A stretch of DNA of 64,000 nt from Maricaulis sp034670125. GTDB lineage: Bacteria > Pseudomonadota > Alphaproteobacteria > Caulobacterales > Maricaulaceae. The notes under the pieces are model-generated. The model was not told the origin of the DNA, made no database searches, and saw only the letters and a program-made list of their open reading frames with translations. The stretch spans positions 124,001 to 188,000 of the forward strand of contig NZ_JAXMOC010000003.1 in the NCBI RefSeq assembly GCF_034670125.1. Reading direction: 5' to 3'. Made by a program: the position numbers and the translations under genes. Positions 16,647-24,952 of the stretch are shown here, piece after piece; the stretch's first letter is position 1; each line of letters opens with the position of its first letter.

Positions 16647-17459
16647 GTGAAAAAGACTTGGATTTACGGGGCCATGGCCGCGACCGCCCTGGCCGTATCC
16701 ACAACGGCTGGTGCCGACGACGCCGCCATGACAGATTCCGCAGCGGCCATGCAGGGGGTGACGGTCCAGTATGCCGGCTCCGTCATGGTATTCCAGGTCG
16801 CCAGTATCGTGGTGTCCAGCCAGTTTGCCGACGAGACCTACCAGGCCTCGGCGCGGTTCACCGCCGCCGGACTGGCCGCGCTCTTCACCGATGCCGATAT
16901 CGAGGCTGGAGTGAGTGGGTATCGCGACGGCCCTCAACTGCGTCCGTGGCACTACAGCCACCTCAATCACGCCAGTTCGAAGAACCGGGTGGTGGCGATC
17001 GATTTCCCTGACGGCGTCGCCACGCCGGATATCGAGCCGCCCTTCGGCTCGATGGGCGAGCCGCCGGCAACCGACGAAGAGCGCGCCGGTGCCGCCGACC
17101 CCCTGTCGACACTTCTGGCGATGGGCCTGGGCGCGGTCGAGCGCGGCGCTACTCATTGCGACGGCACACTTCCGGTCTTTGACGGTCGGGCCCGCTATAA
17201 TCTGCGCTTTGAGGATGGCGGTACGGACCGGGTCCGTACCCGTGCCTGGTCCGGCGACGCCGTGGTCTGTCACGCCTATTACGAGCCGGTGTCCGGTTAT
17301 GAGGCCGACGAGTTTCCGTCCGAGGATGACATCTCCCGTCCAATCACCTTCTGGTTGGCGCCCGTCCATGGCGGCGACATTCATGTCCCCGTCCGCATCC
17401 GCACCAATGCCGGCTTTGGCGGCGTGACCATCGTCGCCCGCTCCATCGCCGAACACTGA
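16647..17459 (+). CDS. DUF3108-like exported protein
   Basis: A 270-residue exported protein. I start at GTG 16647 (KKTWIYGAMAATALAVSTTAG), preceded by AGGAGAG; the ORF continues upstream without signal-peptide character. After the signal peptide the strand pattern VTVQYAGSVMVFQVA, DPLSTLLAMG, and LPVFDGRARYNLRF matches DUF3108, periplasmic proteins of unknown function that often sit by rpmB in alphaproteobacteria. It has a cysteine pair (HCDGTL and VVCHAYY) that could form a disulphide. It is followed by the helicase gene after 67 bases and may be cotranscribed. Confidence 0.8.
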   Translation: MKKTWIYGAMAATALAVSTTAGADDAAMTDSAAAMQGVTVQYAGSVMVFQVASIVVSSQFADETYQASARFTAAGLAALFTDADIEAGVSGYRDGPQLRPWHYSHLNHASSKNRVVAIDFPDGVATPDIEPPFGSMGEPPATDEERAGAADPLSTLLAMGLGAVERGATHCDGTLPVFDGRARYNLRFEDGGTDRVRTRAWSGDAVVCHAYYEPVSGYEADEFPSEDDISRPITFWLAPVHGGDIHVPVRIRTNAGFGGVTIVARSIAEH

Positions 17460-17526
17460 CACCCGCACCGCCCGGGAGGTTGCACAGGATTGCCCGGACC
17501 GGCTCTTGTGTGTGAGGACTAGCGAC

Positions 17527-20295
17527 ATGGCGCTTCACCACAATGAGCCCGGCCAGGTGACAGCGGCCCTGGGTCCGACCAATACAGGCAAGACCCATCT
17601 CGCCGTCGAGCGCATGCTCGGTCGTGCCTCCGGCATGATCGGCCTGCCCTTGCGCCTGTTGGCGCGGGAGATCTATGACCGCGTGGTCAAGGCCAAGGGC
17701 CCGGCAGCCGTGGCCCTGATCACCGGTGAGGAAAAGATCGTCCCGCCCAGTGCGCGCTACTTCATTTGTACCGTCGAATCCATGCCGGTGGAAAAACGCG
17801 TCGCCTTTGTTGCCGTCGACGAGATCCAGCTGGGCCATGATCCGGAACGCGGTCACGTGTTCACCGACCGGCTGCTACGCGCGCGAGGGACCGAGGAAAC
17901 CATGCTGCTGGGCGCCGGCACCATGTATCGCATGGTGCGCGAACTCGTGCCCGAGGCCGACATCACCTATCGCGAGCGCTTCTCGCAGCTGTCCTATGCC
18001 GGACCTGCCAACCTGACCCGCCTGCCGCGCCGCTCGGCCGTCGTCGCGTTCTCGGCCGAGGCGGTCTACGCAATCGCCGAGCTGCTGCGCCGTCGCCGCG
18101 GCGGGGCGGCGGTGGTGATGGGCGGCCTGTCGCCGCGTACCCGTAACGCCCAGGTCGAGCTGTACCAGTCCGGCGAGGTCGACTTCCTGGTCGCCACCGA
18201 CGCCATCGGCATGGGACTGAACATGGATATCGACCATGTCGCCTTCGCCGAGAGCCGCAAGTTCGACGGCCGCCGCCGTCGCCAGCTGACCGCCGCCGAG
18301 ATGGCCCAGATTGCCGGGCGCGCCGGGCGCTTCCGCAATGACGGCACATTTGGCGAGACCGCCGATTGCCGCCCCTTCGAGCCGGACCGGGTGGAAGCCG
18401 TCGAAAGCCACCGCTTTGCACCGGTCGAAAAACTGCAATGGCGCAATCCGGACCTCGACGAGGGATCGCTGGAGGCGCTCCAGTTCACGCTGGGCAAGCC
18501 TTCGCGAGACCGCCTGCTGGAACGGGTCGGAGAAGCGTCCGATGAAAGAGCACTGGGTGTGCTGGCCACAGACCGCGAGATCCGCGACCGCGTGACCTCG
18601 CCCGCCGCCGTACGCCGCCTGTGGGACGCCTGCCGCCTGCCAGACTTTCGCAAGGCGACGCTGGACGCCCATGCCCGACTGATCAAGTCGATCTATCTGC
18701 ACCTGACCGGTCCGGGCGGGCGCCTGCCGGATGACTGGATGGCCGGTCAGCTGGAACGTTTCAAGAAGACCTCCGGCGATGTCGACGCGCTCGCCGCCCG
18801 GCTCGCCCATGTGCGCACCTGGGCCTATGCCGCCCACCGCGCCGACTGGACCCGCGACCCGTCCCATTGGCGCGGCGTCACCCGCGAAATCGAGGACCGC
18901 CTGTCCGACGCCCTGCACGAACGCCTGATGCAGCGCTTCGTTGACCGGCGCACCAGCGCGCTTGTGAAAGGGCTGCGCGATGAGAGAGATTTGCTGGCAG
19001 GGGTCGCCAGCAATGGCGAGGTTACGGTAGAAGGCCATTTCGTCGGCCGTCTGGTCGGCCTCACATTCAAACCGGATGCCCAGGGCCGCGAGCTGGCGGC
19101 CCGGACCCTGAAATCGGCAGCGCTGCGTGCGTTGCGCCCTGAAATCAACCGACGGCTGGGAGCGCTGGCGAAAATCACCATGGATGAACTTACTTTCTCC
19201 GATGACGGCCAGATCAGCGTGGGCGGCGAAGCTGTCGCCCAGCTCATCCCAGGACCGACGCCCCTCAAACCGGCGATCAAGCTGATCGGCGGCGATCTCG
19301 GTGCCCCGGAAACCCAGTCCCGCGCCCGCGCTGGACTGGAAGCCAGTCTGACCACCCATATCGAAACACGGCTGGCGCCGCTGTTCCGCCTGCGCGATGC
19401 CGGACAGGCCGAGGACATGCCCGGGCTCGCCCGCGGCATCGCCTGGCGACTGTACGAAGCGGGCGGTGCCCTGCCCCGGCTGACCATCAGTGACGACGTC
19501 CGCAACCTGTCCCAGGTCGAGCGCCGCGCCCTGCGCGCCGCCGGCGTGCGGATCGGCGAGCACATGATTTATGTGCCGGAACTGGTGAAGCCCGCTCCGG
19601 CCCGTCTCAACGCCCTGCTGCATGCCGTCGCGGCCGGTCGCACCGATCTGGCCTGGATGCCGGCGCCGGGGCTGACCTCGATCGCCAATGACCGTTCACG
19701 TACCCGGGCCGATTATGCCGCCGTCGGCTTCCAGCCCTGCGGTCCGCGCGCGGTCCGCTTCGACATGCTGGAACGCCTCGCCGACACGCTGCGCGAAGCC
19801 GGCAAGGACGAAGGCAAGGGCTTCCCGCTGACTGCCGACATGACCGCAGTGCTGGGCTGTTCCGTCGAGGACCTGCGCGGCACCCTGACGGCACTGGGCT
19901 ATCGCCGCATCCAGCAAGGCCCGGATCCGGAGAAAGCCGAAGGCGAGCGCTGGGACCGTCGTCGCAGCAAGCACCCCGGCAGCGGCCGTCCGGACGGCAA
20001 GCGTGAGGGCCGGCGCGACGGAAAGCGCAAACCGGCGGCCGAAGCGGCCCCGGCCCCGGTCGACCTGTCCGACAGCCCGTTCGCGGCGCTGGCCGCGCTG
20101 GCACTGCCCGAAGCGCCCAAGCGCAAGCCGCGGCCGCCGCGCAAACGCCGCAAGGGTGGCGCCAAGGGCGAGGCAAAGCCTGATCCGGTCGCCGACACGA
20201 CCTCCGCCGTGACAGCCGACGCCCCGGTCGATGCGGGTTCAGCGGGCACCGCCGGGTCAGCGACCGCCAAACCCTCAACCGACGAAAGCGCGTGA
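17527..20295 (+). CDS. Suv3-like DExH-box RNA helicase
   Basis: A 922-residue superfamily 2 helicase related to mitochondrial SUV3. Walker A ALGPTNTGKTH is near residue 19, the DExH box reads VAVDEIQLGHD near 96, and the second RecA domain carries GGLSPRTRN, VATDAIGMGLNMDIDHVAF and QIAGRAGRF (motif VI) near 265. The central helical part resembles the SUV3 C-terminal domain. The last 150 residues are a low-complexity, Lys/Arg/Pro/Ala-rich tail (KRKPRPPRKRRKGG) likely to bind RNA. Start chosen at ATG 17527. It overlaps nothing but is followed 10 bases later by the S4 gene, so the two form an RNA-metabolism operon. Confidence 0.92.
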   Translation: MALHHNEPGQVTAALGPTNTGKTHLAVERMLGRASGMIGLPLRLLAREIYDRVVKAKGPAAVALITGEEKIVPPSARYFICTVESMPVEKRVAFVAVDEIQLGHDPERGHVFTDRLLRARGTEETMLLGAGTMYRMVRELVPEADITYRERFSQLSYAGPANLTRLPRRSAVVAFSAEAVYAIAELLRRRRGGAAVVMGGLSPRTRNAQVELYQSGEVDFLVATDAIGMGLNMDIDHVAFAESRKFDGRRRRQLTAAEMAQIAGRAGRFRNDGTFGETADCRPFEPDRVEAVESHRFAPVEKLQWRNPDLDEGSLEALQFTLGKPSRDRLLERVGEASDERALGVLATDREIRDRVTSPAAVRRLWDACRLPDFRKATLDAHARLIKSIYLHLTGPGGRLPDDWMAGQLERFKKTSGDVDALAARLAHVRTWAYAAHRADWTRDPSHWRGVTREIEDRLSDALHERLMQRFVDRRTSALVKGLRDERDLLAGVASNGEVTVEGHFVGRLVGLTFKPDAQGRELAARTLKSAALRALRPEINRRLGALAKITMDELTFSDDGQISVGGEAVAQLIPGPTPLKPAIKLIGGDLGAPETQSRARAGLEASLTTHIETRLAPLFRLRDAGQAEDMPGLARGIAWRLYEAGGALPRLTISDDVRNLSQVERRALRAAGVRIGEHMIYVPELVKPAPARLNALLHAVAAGRTDLAWMPAPGLTSIANDRSRTRADYAAVGFQPCGPRAVRFDMLERLADTLREAGKDEGKGFPLTADMTAVLGCSVEDLRGTLTALGYRRIQQGPDPEKAEGERWDRRRSKHPGSGRPDGKREGRRDGKRKPAAEAAPAPVDLSDSPFAALAALALPEAPKRKPRPPRKRRKGGAKGEAKPDPVADTTSAVTADAPVDAGSAGTAGSATAKPSTDESA

Positions 20296-20305
20296 AGGTC
20301 GGTCA

Positions 20306-20620
20306 GTGAGCGAAACGGGTGACGCAATACGGATTGATGTCTGGCTGTGGCAGGCGCGCCAGTTCAAGACCCGCAGCCTCGCCACCGCCATCGTCCAGAA
20401 AGGCCGCTTGCGGGTTTCCCGCGACGGCCTGACCCGCAAGATCAACAAACCGTCCACCCTGGTGCGCGCAGGCGACACATTGACCCTGCCGCGCAATGAC
20501 GGGATCGTGCGGCTGGAAATACTGGCGCTGGGAACGCGGCGCGGTCCGGCGAGCGAAGCGCAAACCCTCTATCGCCGGCTCGATGACGCGCCGACAACCG
20601 GCACGACCACCCACGCCTGA
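20306..20620 (+). CDS. S4-domain RNA-binding protein (HslR/Hsp15-like)
   Basis: A 104-residue protein made almost entirely of an S4 RNA-binding domain: RIDVWLWQARQFKTRSLATAIV, then GRLRVSRDGLTRKINKPSTLVRAGDTLTL. E. coli Hsp15 with this layout rescues stalled 50S subunits that carry a peptidyl-tRNA; that activity is inferred. Start set at GTG 20306 with a GAAGG motif upstream, 10 bases after the helicase stop. An open frame upstream overlaps the helicase tail and is not needed. A TerB-like gene follows after 16 bases. Confidence 0.88.
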   Translation: MSETGDAIRIDVWLWQARQFKTRSLATAIVQKGRLRVSRDGLTRKINKPSTLVRAGDTLTLPRNDGIVRLEILALGTRRGPASEAQTLYRRLDDAPTTGTTTHA

Positions 20621-20636
20621 GCAATGGACGCGAACC

Positions 20637-21086
20637 ATGTTTGAAGCCATCCGCAATTTCTTCGCCTCCGCCGACGCCGATCTGCGGCCCGAGACCGATC
20701 CCCATATCGCTGCCTGCACACTGTTGGTGGAGGCGGCCCTGGCCGATGGCATTTATGCCGACTGCGAGCAGGACCAGATCCGCGACATCCTCGCCGGAGC
20801 CTTCGGTCTGTCGGCGGCGCGCGTTGCCCATGTCCTGGAACAGGGCGAGGAACTGGCGGAGAGCGCGGTCGACCATCACCGCTTTACCAAGGTGGTCAAG
20901 GCCTGCCTGTCGCGCCAGGAGAGGATCGCCCTGGTCGAACAATTATGGCTGGTGGCGCTGGCGGATGGTGAGAAATCACCCTTCGAGGACGCCTTCATCC
21001 GGCGTATCGGGCCGCTGCTGGCGATTGACGACCGGGACCGTGTCTTTGCCCGCACACGTGCAGAAGCGCGACTGCGCACCCGTTGA
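20637..21086 (+). CDS. TerB-like (DjlA/tellurite-resistance) family protein
   Basis: A 149-residue all-helical, acidic, soluble protein. It has the TerB-type pattern of a first helix bundle IAACTLLVEAALADGIYADCEQDQIRDIL and a second RIALVEQLWLVALADGEKSPFEDAFIRRIG; the acidic DG-x-(Y/K) turns could bind a metal. Related domains occur in DjlA and tellurite-resistance proteins, but no specific role is known for the stand-alone form. Start chosen at ATG 20637 (MFEAIRNFF). It belongs to the helicase-S4-TerB-fdxA run whose order is conserved in this lineage. Confidence 0.82.
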   Translation: MFEAIRNFFASADADLRPETDPHIAACTLLVEAALADGIYADCEQDQIRDILAGAFGLSAARVAHVLEQGEELAESAVDHHRFTKVVKACLSRQERIALVEQLWLVALADGEKSPFEDAFIRRIGPLLAIDDRDRVFARTRAEARLRTR

Positions 21087-21161
21087 CAAAAAAGCCCTCG
21101 CGGCCCATGTCCCGCCAGCAACTCCGCCTCTGCCCTTGTCCCGAACAAAGTCCCGGCCAAC

Positions 21162-21503
21162 ATGACCTATATTGTCACCGACGCCTGCGTGCGCTGCAAA
21201 TATACGGACTGCGTTGAAGTCTGCCCCGTTGATTGCTTCTACGAGGGCGAGAATTTCCTCGTCATCCATCCGGACGAGTGCATTGATTGCGGCGTCTGTG
21301 AGCCGGAATGTCCAGTCGAGGCCATCAAGCCCGACACCGAGGACGACAAGGATGGCAAGTGGTTGGCGATCAACTCGAAATTCGCCGAGACCTGGCCCAA
21401 TATCACGCTCCGCAAGGACGCCCCGGCCGACGCCGATGCGATGGCCGAGGAGACCGGCAAGTACGAGAAATACTTCTCGGAGAAACCGGGCAGCGGCGAC
21501 TAG
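21162..21503 (+). CDS. fdxA: seven-iron ferredoxin FdxA
   Basis: A 113-residue ferredoxin of the [3Fe-4S][4Fe-4S] type. The N-terminal cluster region is CVRCKYTDCVEVCPVDC (Cys9, 17, 21, 25 as main ligands), followed by DECIDCGVCEPECPVEA (Cys40, 43, 46, 50). The C-terminal extension PNITLRKDAPADADAM is typical of proteobacterial FdxA and absent from clostridial 2[4Fe-4S] proteins. It transfers electrons in the cytoplasm. It lies upstream of carD and rpoH, an arrangement widespread in alphaproteobacteria. Confidence 0.95.
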   Translation: MTYIVTDACVRCKYTDCVEVCPVDCFYEGENFLVIHPDECIDCGVCEPECPVEAIKPDTEDDKDGKWLAINSKFAETWPNITLRKDAPADADAMAEETGKYEKYFSEKPGSGD

Positions 21504-21531
21504 CCGTTTCGGGTTAACCAAGCGCTACCGT

Positions 21532-21560
21532 TTGGAAATCGCCGAATTTTATGCTATGCT
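21532..21560 (+). promoter_or_regulatory. candidate housekeeping promoter of carD
   Basis: TTGGAA (21532-21537), a 17-bp spacer and TATGCT (21555-21560) form a plausible sigma-70-type promoter. The transcript would carry a leader of roughly 155 bases before carD. Just upstream, GGTTAACCAAG (21512-21522) resembles half of a CtrA box (TTAACCAT) but no second half at the proper spacing is seen. Confidence 0.5.
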
Positions 21561-21722
21561 GGACGCATTGATGGGAGGCGCCTGTCGCGCCACCCGCCTT
21601 TCTACACGGTGATTTGCGCGCAGATTTTCGATCTCAGAGCCGGGTGGGTGCCGGACTACCTTTGAGAGCGGTCTGCGACTTTTTGTGTTTCCGTGGCAGC
21701 AGGGCCCAACGAGAGAGCATCC

Positions 21723-22232
21723 ATGACGAAAAACGACAAGTCTTTCAAAAAGGGCGACTTTATTGTGTATCCCGCGCATGGCGTAGGCCAGGTAACGGGT
21801 GTTGAAAAAGATAGCGTCGCTGGCTTCGACATTGAAGTTTATGTCGTCACCTTCGAGCAGGACAAGATGACGCTGCGCGTGCCAACCGCCAAGACCGAAG
21901 CGTCGGGCATGCGGCCGCTGTCCAGCGACAAGATCGTCAAGGATGCGCTGAAGACCCTCAAGGGCAAGGCCAAGGTCAAGCGGACCATGTGGAGCCGCCG
22001 GGCCCAGGAATACGAAGCCAAGATCAATTCCGGTGACCTGATCCAGATCGCCGAAGTCGTTCGCGACCTGCACCGCGCCGAAGATCAGCCGGAGCAGTCC
22101 TATTCCGAACGCCAGCTCTATGAGTCGGCCCTGGATCGCATGGTTCGCGAACTCGCGGCCGTCGAGAACATCGAGCACGAAGCGGCCCGCGAAATGCTGT
22201 CCACCTCGCTCGCCAAGAAGGTCGCCGCCTGA
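21723..22232 (+). CDS. carD: CarD/CdnL-family RNA polymerase-binding regulator
   Basis: A 169-residue regulator. The N-terminal RNA polymerase beta-interacting domain begins KKGDFIVYPAHGVGQVTGVEK, followed by a Tudor-like barrel; the C-terminal helical DNA-binding region includes MWSRRAQEYEAKINSGDLIQIAEVVRDLHR, the family hallmark. CarD/CdnL stabilises open complexes at rRNA and other housekeeping promoters and is usually essential. Start at ATG 21723. A strong intrinsic terminator follows at 22263. Confidence 0.95.
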   Translation: MTKNDKSFKKGDFIVYPAHGVGQVTGVEKDSVAGFDIEVYVVTFEQDKMTLRVPTAKTEASGMRPLSSDKIVKDALKTLKGKAKVKRTMWSRRAQEYEAKINSGDLIQIAEVVRDLHRAEDQPEQSYSERQLYESALDRMVRELAAVENIEHEAAREMLSTSLAKKVAA

Positions 22233-22262
22233 TCAATCCGATCAAGCCGCGATACTGACACG

Positions 22263-22292
22263 AAACGCCCGGCCCTTTGGCCGGGCGTTTTG
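22263..22292 (+). terminator. intrinsic terminator of carD
   Basis: A 10-bp stem ACGCCCGGCC / GGCCGGGCGT (22265-22274 with 22279-22288), a CTTT loop and a following T-rich run. Position, 33 bases past the carD stop, and strength are typical of a Rho-independent terminator. Confidence 0.9.
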
Positions 22293-22832
22293 GTTTTGGG
22301 AATGGCGAAGGTTGGGTGTCCCTCAGTCCCACCGTCATCCCCCGGTGGCGGCAAAGCGGACATCCGGGGGACCTCGACCCACCAGCACGCCGCCTTCACC
22401 CAACCACACCGTCCTTGTCCTCCCGGCCGGATAGCCTGCGAAGGCAGGTTGCAGGGCCGGGCCCCAACAGGTTGCAGACGCATAGGTCCCGGACTTGCGC
22501 CCGGCCTTCGCCGGGGATGCAACCGGGATAAGTGGGGACACGCACCATTTTTCGCGCACGGTGCGCGGAGTAGGCCATTAATCCCATGACAGCCAGCGGG
22601 CCGTATCCCGGCAAGGGATGTATGGTTTAGTGGGCGCCGCGGCGCCAATCCTTCTTAGCGCCTCCGCCCACTTTTCCCGGACGCGCGTCAGCGCGATCCG
22701 GGACCGACGCGTTGCTCATCGATGGCTGGACGGTTTCGTTGGCCCCGGGTCTGCGCCCGGGGAAAATGGTGCGCCCGTAATCTGCCCGGCTTTCCCGCCG
22801 CAGTGATCCGAACTTCCGGCAAGGACGTAGGA
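22293..22832. other. non-coding region with palindromic repeats upstream of rpoH
   Basis: No gene is supported. It contains several GTCATCCC-type palindromic units: 22333-22373 (GTCATCCCCCGG to CCGGGGGACC) and 22485-22520 (GGTCCCGGACTTGCGCCCGG), the latter matching, on the other strand, a unit at 42198-42232. A further palindromic piece (CCGGACGCGCGTCAGCGCG) is near 22677. The rpoH promoters must lie in the right part but I cannot pick a convincing sigma-70 or sigma-32 match. Confidence 0.6.
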
Positions 22833-22851
22833 CCTCCTGAAACCAAGGAGG
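22833..22851 (+). promoter_or_regulatory. hairpin that sequesters the rpoH Shine-Dalgarno
   Basis: CCTCCT (22833-22838) pairs perfectly with AGGAGG (22846-22851) around a 7-base loop. AGGAGG is the ribosome-binding site of rpoH, 6 bases ahead of the ATG. The stem may extend past one A/A mismatch with G31-C53 and G30-U54. The 5' half is an exact anti-Shine-Dalgarno. This layout could act as an RNA thermometer or other translational switch; function is inferred only from the pairing. Confidence 0.6.
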
Positions 22852-22857
22852 ACTCCC

Positions 22858-23775
22858 ATGACGACCGCAACGGCCGCCACTGCACGTTCTACCCACCCGT
22901 CTGCCGCCCGCGATGCGGGTGAACAGCGTTTCGTCAAATCTGCCATGGCTCGGGACCTTCTGTCCCGCGAGGACGAAGCCGATCTCGCCCGCCGCTGGAA
23001 AGAGGATCGCGACGAAAAAGCCCTCCACGAGTTGACCGAAGCCCACATGCGCCTCGTCATCGCGGTGGCCGCCAAGTTCAAGCGCTATGGCCTGCCCTTC
23101 TCCGACCTCATCCAGGAAGGCAATATCGGTCTCATGAAAGCGGCAGACCGCTTTGACCCCGAGCGCGATGTGCGTTTCTCCACCTACGTCACCTGGTGGA
23201 TCCGCTCCTGCATCCAGGACTATGTGCTGCGCAACTGGTCGATCGTGCGGACCGGCACGACTTCGGCGCAGAAGTCCCTGTTCTTCAACCTTCGCCGGAT
23301 GCGTGCGAATATTGGCGATCTCGATGGCAGCTCCATCTCGCCGGAAAACCGCGAGCGGATCGCCAAGGACCTTCGGGTCCGGGAGCAGGATGTCGAGAGC
23401 ATGGCGATGCGCCTGAGTGCCTCGGACCGCTCGCTCAACGCCCCCGTCGGCGACAGCGAAGACAGCCAATGGCAGGACTTCCTCGTCGATGACAACATGG
23501 CACCGGAAGACGAAGTCATGAATCGCACCGACAGCGAGCGGCGATCCGCCTGGCTCGGGCAGGCGCTGGACGGGTTGAATCCGCGCGAGCAGTTCATCAT
23601 CCGGCAACGTCGCCTCAACGAGGAGGGCTCGACGCTGGCCAGCCTCGGCGATGTGCTGGGCATTTCCAAGGAACGGGTGCGACAGATTGAGAACGCGGCC
23701 CTCGACAAGCTGCGCGGACACCTGACGGCGGCGGTGGGCGATCCGTATGAGGCGGGCCTCCTCCCCGACGCCTGA
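22858..23775 (+). CDS. rpoH: RNA polymerase sigma-32 (heat-shock) factor RpoH
   Basis: A 305-residue sigma factor. Region 2 reads MRLVIAVAAKFKRYGLPFSDLIQEGNIGLMKAADRFDPERDVRFSTYVTWW (core binding and -10 recognition; given here in part), followed by the RpoH box QKSLFFNLRR near residues 138-147, which distinguishes sigma-32 from other factors. Region 4.2 is LASLGDVLGISKERVRQIENAALDKL. It directs heat-shock and periplasm-independent stress genes. The ribosome-binding site AAGGAGGA is excellent but lies in a hairpin. Some alphaproteobacteria have two RpoH paralogs; only this one is in the window. Confidence 0.95.
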   Translation: MTTATAATARSTHPSAARDAGEQRFVKSAMARDLLSREDEADLARRWKEDRDEKALHELTEAHMRLVIAVAAKFKRYGLPFSDLIQEGNIGLMKAADRFDPERDVRFSTYVTWWIRSCIQDYVLRNWSIVRTGTTSAQKSLFFNLRRMRANIGDLDGSSISPENRERIAKDLRVREQDVESMAMRLSASDRSLNAPVGDSEDSQWQDFLVDDNMAPEDEVMNRTDSERRSAWLGQALDGLNPREQFIIRQRRLNEEGSTLASLGDVLGISKERVRQIENAALDKLRGHLTAAVGDPYEAGLLPDA

Positions 23776-23884
23776 CCCTGCCCGCGTCATCCGCTGACGT
23801 CGCACCCTTTGCCGCGGGTTCCGGGTGTGGCCCGGTATGGTCCTATCGACCTGCGCGTCCGGAAGGCCGATGCGGGCGGCTGCC

Positions 23885-24796
23885 CTATCGGGCCTGCGCT
23901 GCGGTGAGGTTCTCACCAAGGCGTTCCAGACGGGCCGGGTGGTCAATCACGATCATCGGCCCGTTCTCGTCTGTCACCCAACCGCGCACGCGGACACGCT
24001 GACCGACCAGCCCGTCCGGGGTCAGTCCGGCATCTGTGAAGGCCTGACTGTCAGCGGCGTCGATCCGGACAGTGAAATCCGAGCGATAATCGCTCCCGAA
24101 ATTGAGATAGATGCGTCCCGAGTTGAGCTGGACGGCGTCCAGCACGCGGCCTTCAACGAGCTGGGCCGTACCCACATCCTGGGCCAGCTCATCAGGATGG
24201 GTATCGCGGACCTGATGATCCGGCCCGGCCCACAATCCCCGCCCCGCCCTGCGGGCGCGATCCTCGACCGGCAGGAGCCATGCAACCTGGGCCTGGTTGT
24301 CGGCATGGCTCATCACCCGCCCCAGACCAGCCTCGACCAAGCGGTATTGCAGCCAGCCCGCGGTTGCCGGCGCGCCAGCCCTGTCGGCACCGCCTGCACT
24401 GTCCGCACCGGCTTCGATGACAATCTGGGCCAACGCCCTGCCATACCGGTCGCGGCGCAGACCCGAATAGACCAGCTCGACCTCCCGGCCGGCCAACTGG
24501 TCAGCCAGCCACGCCCGGGTTTGCTCCGGAACGGGTGTATCGACTTCCGCCAGCCGGACCTCCAGCGGGCCCGAATCAGTTTCGACGGTCAGCGTCAATG
24601 CACCCGACATCGCAACGAATCGACCCCGCTCACCAGTATCCCCCTCGGGCCGGGACGGGACCTGACGGGTAGCGACCACCGATCCGGCGGTTGGCACAGC
24701 CGTGCCCGTCCGGACCGTCGGGGCGGCATCACCCTGGACCGCATCGGTCGGCCCACAGGCTGAAAGGCATAACAAAATCAAGGCGGGCAATCTCAT
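23885..24796 (-). CDS. thermonuclease (SNase)-like lipoprotein
   Basis: A 303-residue lipoprotein; I start at ATG 24796 (MRLPALILLCLSAC, lipobox LSAC) rather than in the upstream frame. The middle has the staphylococcal-nuclease OB-fold pattern: LTVETDSGPLEVRLAEVDTPVP near residue 62, WLADQLAGREVELVYSG, then RRDRYGRALAQI near 115. The catalytic Arg and Glu of true nucleases appear only partly kept (LAEVDTP, RDRYGR), so activity is uncertain. The C-terminal 80 residues form a second small beta domain (GRIYLNFGSDYRSDFTVRI, VRVRGWV) like those found after SNase domains. Divergent from the chemoreceptor-like gene. Confidence 0.78.
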   Translation of the reverse strand: MRLPALILLCLSACGPTDAVQGDAAPTVRTGTAVPTAGSVVATRQVPSRPEGDTGERGRFVAMSGALTLTVETDSGPLEVRLAEVDTPVPEQTRAWLADQLAGREVELVYSGLRRDRYGRALAQIVIEAGADSAGGADRAGAPATAGWLQYRLVEAGLGRVMSHADNQAQVAWLLPVEDRARRAGRGLWAGPDHQVRDTHPDELAQDVGTAQLVEGRVLDAVQLNSGRIYLNFGSDYRSDFTVRIDAADSQAFTDAGLTPDGLVGQRVRVRGWVTDENGPMIVIDHPARLERLGENLTAAQAR

Positions 24797-24952
24797 GGCG
24801 ATCTCCGTGCTGCGCCCAAAATACACCTGAAGGTTGTATAACTCAATATCACATACAAAAATCACGCCAAAAAAGACTGCGGCGTTTACCATTCCGTTTA
24901 CCAACTCCCGCTATTGCTGATGGCTGACATTTCAATCAGGGACACCCCTCCG

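Noticed and set aside
17875..19623. 582-codon open frame antisense to the helicase
   Set aside because: No domain character; the helicase motifs are on the plus strand.
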